The position numbers and the translations under genes were made by a program. A model generated the notes under the pieces. The model had not been told where the DNA came from. It saw nothing but the letters and a program-made list of their open reading frames with translations, and did no database searches. Source: Isochrysis galbana (lineage: Eukaryota > Haptophyta > Isochrysidales > Isochrysidaceae). From it: a DNA stretch of 64,000 nucleotides. Each line of letters starts with the position of its first letter. Position 1 is the first letter of the stretch. The stretch lies in the NCBI GenBank assembly GCA_018136815.1, contig CM030944.1, positions 558,456 to 622,455 of the forward strand. The letters run 5' to 3'. Shown piece after piece: positions 60,600 to 64,000 of the stretch.

Positions 60600-60958
60600 T
60601 TGGGGCGCCTGACGGATCGAGCATGACCACTGGCTCGATATGCGACGATTCGGAAGGGAAACGATCGGCGGGAGGCGCGGCGAAGGTGGCCGAGAGTGAT
60701 GGAATGACGGGCTGGACCACCTCCTCACCAGAGAAAGGCGGGAGGATGGGCTTGGGCGAGGGCGAGCGCGACGACGGAGCGGACATGACTAGGCGGATCG
60801 GGAGTGATAGGCTGAGTGAGGCTGAGTGAGTGGAGAGGTTTGGTATTGAGGTAGTGTTGAGAACGAAGGACGAGAACGGGAACGAGAACGAGAACGAGAG
60901 CGACGAACGGAGAACGACAGACGACAGACGGCTAGGGGCCGATGGACCGACGAGATGA
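60600..60958 (-). repeat. Minus-strand copy of the 15480-15835 repeat
   Basis: Reads SPSPKPILPPFSGEEVVQ and SSHIEPVVMLDPSGAP on the minus strand, preceded by a CTCGTT-type microsatellite. The frame here is longer than at 15480, suggesting a younger copy of the same element 5' end. Confidence 0.65.
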
Positions 60959-61003
60959 CACCACACTCACGTCAACACTCTCCACACTAACGTCTAACGT
61001 ATC

Positions 61004-62376
61004 CTTATCACGGAACGCACAACTAAGTTTATACTTAGACGCGATGGAGCGCGCCGACGCGACTCCCCTCTCCTTCGGGCCCCCCGCCGAGGGCGCCCTG
61101 CCAGCGCCCATAGGGTGCTCAAAGTGATTTTCGAGGCTTGCGCCAGCCCGTCGGCTTCCACCACGATGTGGGCCGCTACATCTTGGAGGGCTTCGTAGAG
61201 CGCCTTACGCGACGAGGTGCCCTTTTTGTTTAGCTTGTCCTCCATGGTTACGATTTTGACCTGAGCCGCCACGTCAACTTGGTGAATGCGAAGCGTGGTT
61301 TGAAGTCCGTACCGAGCTTGGAATTGTTGGGCGCAGTCTTCATTGACTCCGATGTGCCACGGGCCCTTTGAGGAGCGGGCCCAGAAGTCGGGCTCGGGGT
61401 CGACGCCTTCGAGCTCGAGTAGAAGCTCTACGATGGCCGCGTAGACCGTCGTGTCGTGAAAGATTAGGTCGCCCGCTTGTTGGAACGACAGGTCATAGGT
61501 GGCATCTGTGTCTCCTGGTTGATCTTCTCCTTCCGAGTCTGTCTCCTGAGGGCCGGTCGAAGGCGGTGGGGAGGTTAGTGTTGCTGAGAGGGGGCGGTGG
61601 GGGTGTGTGAGGGAGTCTGGGTGCGCGATTCGTCTGTTTGTAGTGGCTGCTGGTCTCGCTCTGTGTGGCCAGAGTGGCGTGCATTCATGTCGTAAGATGT
61701 TGTTTGTCAAGGAGTTGTGCCCATGAGGGCCACCCGGCCACGAGCCGCGCCGCCGAGGCGGCGCGGCCCTGACCAGGGTGAGAGGGGCCTCTGCCATAAG
61801 GCATGCCCAATGGAGTGGCGGTCCTGTCCGCCTGGGATAGTCCTCCTGAGACCTGCAGCCAGCTCCTTCCCATGTGGGAGGGCAGCATGGCTGCTGTGGG
61901 TGGTGTGGCCGGGGCCACGGGCCGTGTGGCGCGACCGGGGTCGCACGCACCTTGTCGGCCTCCGAGGGTGGACGTGGCCGCTTCGCCAGCGACTGGTCCG
62001 TGGGGGCAGGGGGGCCGCCCTCGGCGGGGGGCCCGAAGGAGAGGAGGGGCTCGGCGGCACGCTCCATCGCAACCAACTATAAAGTTAGTTGCGAATGAAA
62101 CTAGAAGGCGAGTCGGGCACCTTTGTGTCGAAGGTAGCCCACCCAACCCGCTGGCACCTCTACGTCTCCGCGGCGCAAGGAACCTTCTTGTCGGGCAACT
62201 TCCCACGTAAAATCGTGCTCAACAACGACAACAAAACGGTTAGAGCACGAGGGACGGGCCGCAAGGCAGGTGGCGGGGAGCTGAGAGTGGCGGGCGAGGC
62301 CGCAATCGTTAGAGAGCAGAGTCGCGCGCGCGGCGTGATTATTAAGAAGTTTTTTTTTCTTATCACGGAACGCACA
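61004..62376. mobile_element. Rearranged LINE insertion flanked by an 18-bp target duplication
   Basis: cttatcacggaacgcaca occurs at 61004-61021 and 62359-62376. Between them: a plus-strand LINE 5' end (hairpin 61023-61038, ATGGAGCGCGCC at 61044, about 90 bp); an inverted LINE N-terminal ORF (minus, ATG at 62067, hairpin 62068-62093) running to about 61130; and a plus-strand piece (62095-62230) reading TRWHLYVSAAQGTFLSGNFP and FPRKIVLNN, homologous to the gag-like part at 29281-30500. The end is T-rich (attaagaagttttttttt). One integration event of an internally inverted LINE cDNA explains this. Confidence 0.7.
61130..62067 (-). pseudogene. LINE ORF N-terminal region
   Basis: The minus-strand frame starts MERAAEPLLSFGPPAEGGPP. 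After a Pro/Ser/Thr-rich stretch of 170 residues it has an acidic helical domain (YDLSFQQAGDLIFHDTTVYA, VELLLELEGVDPEPDFWARS) and VKIVTMEDKLNKKGTSSRKA. It is the least damaged view of the N-terminus of the LINE family whose other pieces are at 26282-31005. No known domain was recognised. It ends at a junction with the oppositely oriented 5' end. Confidence 0.6.
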
Positions 62377-62847
62377 GGTAACAGGAACCTGCTGACAGAC
62401 CGAACAAGGAAGAGAATGCCAACAAGAGAGCGACGGGGCGACGGACGATCCGACGGGGGCGACAGTTACGCACAGGAATAAGGAGGGAATCTTTCGAAAA
62501 CCCTTTAGTGAGTTGATGAAGACCGAAGTAAGATAGCGCCACGATATAATCCAACGGCCAACACCCAACACCTGAGGGGGAATCAGGGTCACGCAAGGGG
62601 GCGGTTCCTTGCACCGGCGATACCTAACCACTTGACTTAGCCTAAAAACGCGAGGAGCACGCAAGGAGCTAAGCCAGGTGAGGGGCAAGCAGGCGACAGG
62701 GGAGGCGACAAAGGAAGCGAGGGCAAAGAGGGCGAATGGGCGAATGTAGGACCCTGCGACGGTGACTTGTGACTAGCCTGCAAGGAGGGGACATATAGAA
62801 ACGCAAACAACTTCTAAAACAAAAAGGTCGATCGCGGATGCGACAGC
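62377..62847. other. No gene recognised; tail repeat at 62785-62850
   Basis: Purine-rich plus strand without coding evidence. 62785-62850 is the inverted partner of 9890-9945. Confidence 0.4.
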
Positions 62848-63066
62848 GCCGCGGCTGCCGATTTCCACGCGGCTTGGGCTTGGGCTTGGGGCTTGGTTGG
62901 GGGCGCATCGCGCTCGATTGGCGTGGCCGGCTCGGCGGTTCCTGGCTATTTGCTATTTGATATGTGCCGCGGGCCGGGTACTGGCGGGCACTGGGCTGAA
63001 GACCAAGAACGGTCTCGTAGCGCGCCCAGCGCCCGGGCTCGGTCGAGTTCGAGGTTGGGCTCTCCG
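62848..63066 (+). repeat. Second copy of the 60345-60555 repeat
   Basis: Same orientation and block order as 60345-60555, with extra gcttggg copies near 62875-62900. Confidence 0.7.
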
Positions 63067-63682
63067 CTCTCCGCTCTCCGAGATAGTGTATTGTGTATTG
63101 TGTATTTACTATTAGTATTTCGTATTCAGTATTTAGTATTTAGGCCTGTTTTGTCGTTTTGGGGTTAGGCTTCGTTGTGGGGGCTCAGGGGGGGGGGTCT
63201 GGGGCCCAGAGGGCATCGGATTCGGATATGTGCTAGATGGGTGTTTTCCGGGGTTTCTGCCGCTTTTTACTTTGGTGTACTTTACTCTTATCCCCTCAAT
63301 CCTCACTTTTTCATTTTTTCACCCATACTCTAGAAGTTAAAATCGGGTTTGACCGCCCTAGCATCCGTCCGGCTGGTCGGCGGCGACAGCGAATAGAGCT
63401 CGACGGGAGAAGCAGGGAAGAAAAAGGGGGGAGGAGAGAGGAGAAGAGGGGGAAGAGAGTACAGAATTCTTGGGGGGAAGCAAGCGGCAGTGACGGAGAA
63501 GAAGCCGGGGGGGGGGGCGGGGAGAGAGAGACCCAGGGAAGAGAGAGAGAGTAGTAGTAGAGTAGTAGCTCTAGAGTACAGCGAAGAAGAAGAGAAGCGA
63601 GGAGAGATTCCTGTGTGAGTGGGGAGGGGGGGGGGGTGAGAAGGCGGCAGAGCAGGAGGGAGGGAAAGAGAGAGAGGAGAGG
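63067..63682. other. Upstream region of the right-edge gene
   Basis: An AT-rich patch (63080-63145, tattgtgtattgtgtattta-type repeats) is followed by strongly purine-rich GA/AGG sequence up to the ATG at 63683, like the tract upstream of the propeller gene. No gene is supported here. Confidence 0.4.
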
Positions 63683-64000
63683 ATGAACCATACTACTTCC
63701 CTCTGCCAGCCGTGTGAGGAAGGAGCGGAAGAGCCGCATGGCGCATCGCGGTTGTGCAAGACTCCCCTGCCTGGCTGCCGCGCTCGCTGTTCGCACTACG
63801 ACTGCGGGCACGGGCATCTCGACAGCAGCGGGCCAGGGATTCGACGGGCACTCCTCCTCCCTGCCGCAAAGGCTTCCATCTTCTTTAGCTTCATGGCCGT
63901 CGTGGCTGCGCAAAGTGTCGGCGCGATAGACACGCACCACTTGCAACATGCGCAACGCAACCAGATCCTTTACACCTCAGCAGCTGCCATTGGCGCTCTC
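63683..64000 (+). CDS. N-terminal part of a membrane protein, cut by window edge
   Basis: From ATG at 63683 (MNHTTSLCQPCEEGAEEPHG) the frame stays open for 106 codons to the last base. It has a Cys/His-rich stretch (CKTPLPGCRARCSHYDCGHGH), then a hydrophobic segment near residues 60-82 (ALLLLPAAKASIFFSFMAVV) and DTHHLQHAQRNQILYTSAAA leading to a further hydrophobic start. It looks like a multipass membrane protein with a Cys-rich cytosolic or lumenal N-terminus. Family not recognised. Composition and the purine-rich leader support a real gene; introns may interrupt it. Confidence 0.5.
   Translation, partial: MNHTTSLCQPCEEGAEEPHGASRLCKTPLPGCRARCSHYDCGHGHLDSSGPGIRRALLLPAAKASIFFSFMAVVAAQSVGAIDTHHLQHAQRNQILYTSAAAIGAL

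Noticed and set aside
60994..62076. Host gene encoding a 360-residue protein
   Set aside because: Its start ATGGAGCGTGCCG and upstream hairpin recur at other LINE 5' ends, and the segment lies within target-site duplications.

Overview
Eukaryotic nuclear DNA, GC-rich, with short spliceosomal introns (72-463 nt) and a very heavy load of retroelements. Host gene content is a VPS16 HOPS/CORVET subunit, an SWC4/DMAP1 chromatin protein, a CCDC177-like coiled-coil protein, an FEA1-like surface protein, a seven-blade propeller protein and a membrane ADP-ribosyltransferase-like protein. Together with GT-AG introns, one GC-AG intron and long GA tracts, this suggests a flagellated microalga. A haptophyte is my best guess; a dinoflagellate or pelagophyte is not excluded. 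There are two 100-N assembly gaps, at 32090-32189 and 49963-50062.

Layout. 1-1.6 kb is the 3' end of a Ty3/gypsy element followed by dispersed repeats. 2.0-4.9 kb holds a two-exon nucleolar-type gene whose 3' half is repeated as a 1.08-kb inverted repeat. 5.1-8.2 kb is a two-exon multipass membrane protein with a C-terminal R-S-E type ADP-ribosyltransferase fold. 8.8-9.3 kb is an array of short GC-rich palindromes. 12.4-14.6 kb is a four-exon coiled-coil gene. 16.3-19.0 kb (minus) is a three-exon beta-propeller gene with about 0.8 kb of GA-rich microsatellite at its 5' end. 20.9-22.7 kb holds a decayed hAT transposase and a MITE-like element. 23.4-25.1 kb is a signal-peptide FEA1-like gene. 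25.7-31.0 kb is a nest of broken, partly inverted LINE copies. 32.3-37.5 kb (minus) is a ten-exon VPS16 gene, followed on the same strand by a three-exon SWC4/DMAP1 gene at 38.3-39.8 kb.

40.1-59.5 kb is a young Ty3/gypsy chromovirus with near-identical LTR copies. Gag and Pol lie in one frame separated by a single TAG. Pol carries, ahead of protease, RT, RNase H, integrase and chromodomain, a compact cytosine-5 DNA methyltransferase-like domain of phage type. The 5.8 kb on the left of the gap at 49963 is repeated on its right. The pattern of small deletions says these are unmerged overlapping contig ends, so the real element is about 5.9 kb shorter than drawn. The 3' LTR is followed by a second leader and a truncated gag.

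60-63 kb holds further repeats and a rearranged LINE insertion with an 18-bp target-site duplication. A new membrane-protein gene begins at 63683 and runs off the right edge. Exon structures were deduced by eye from splice signals, frame continuity and remembered family patterns; no alignment was run.
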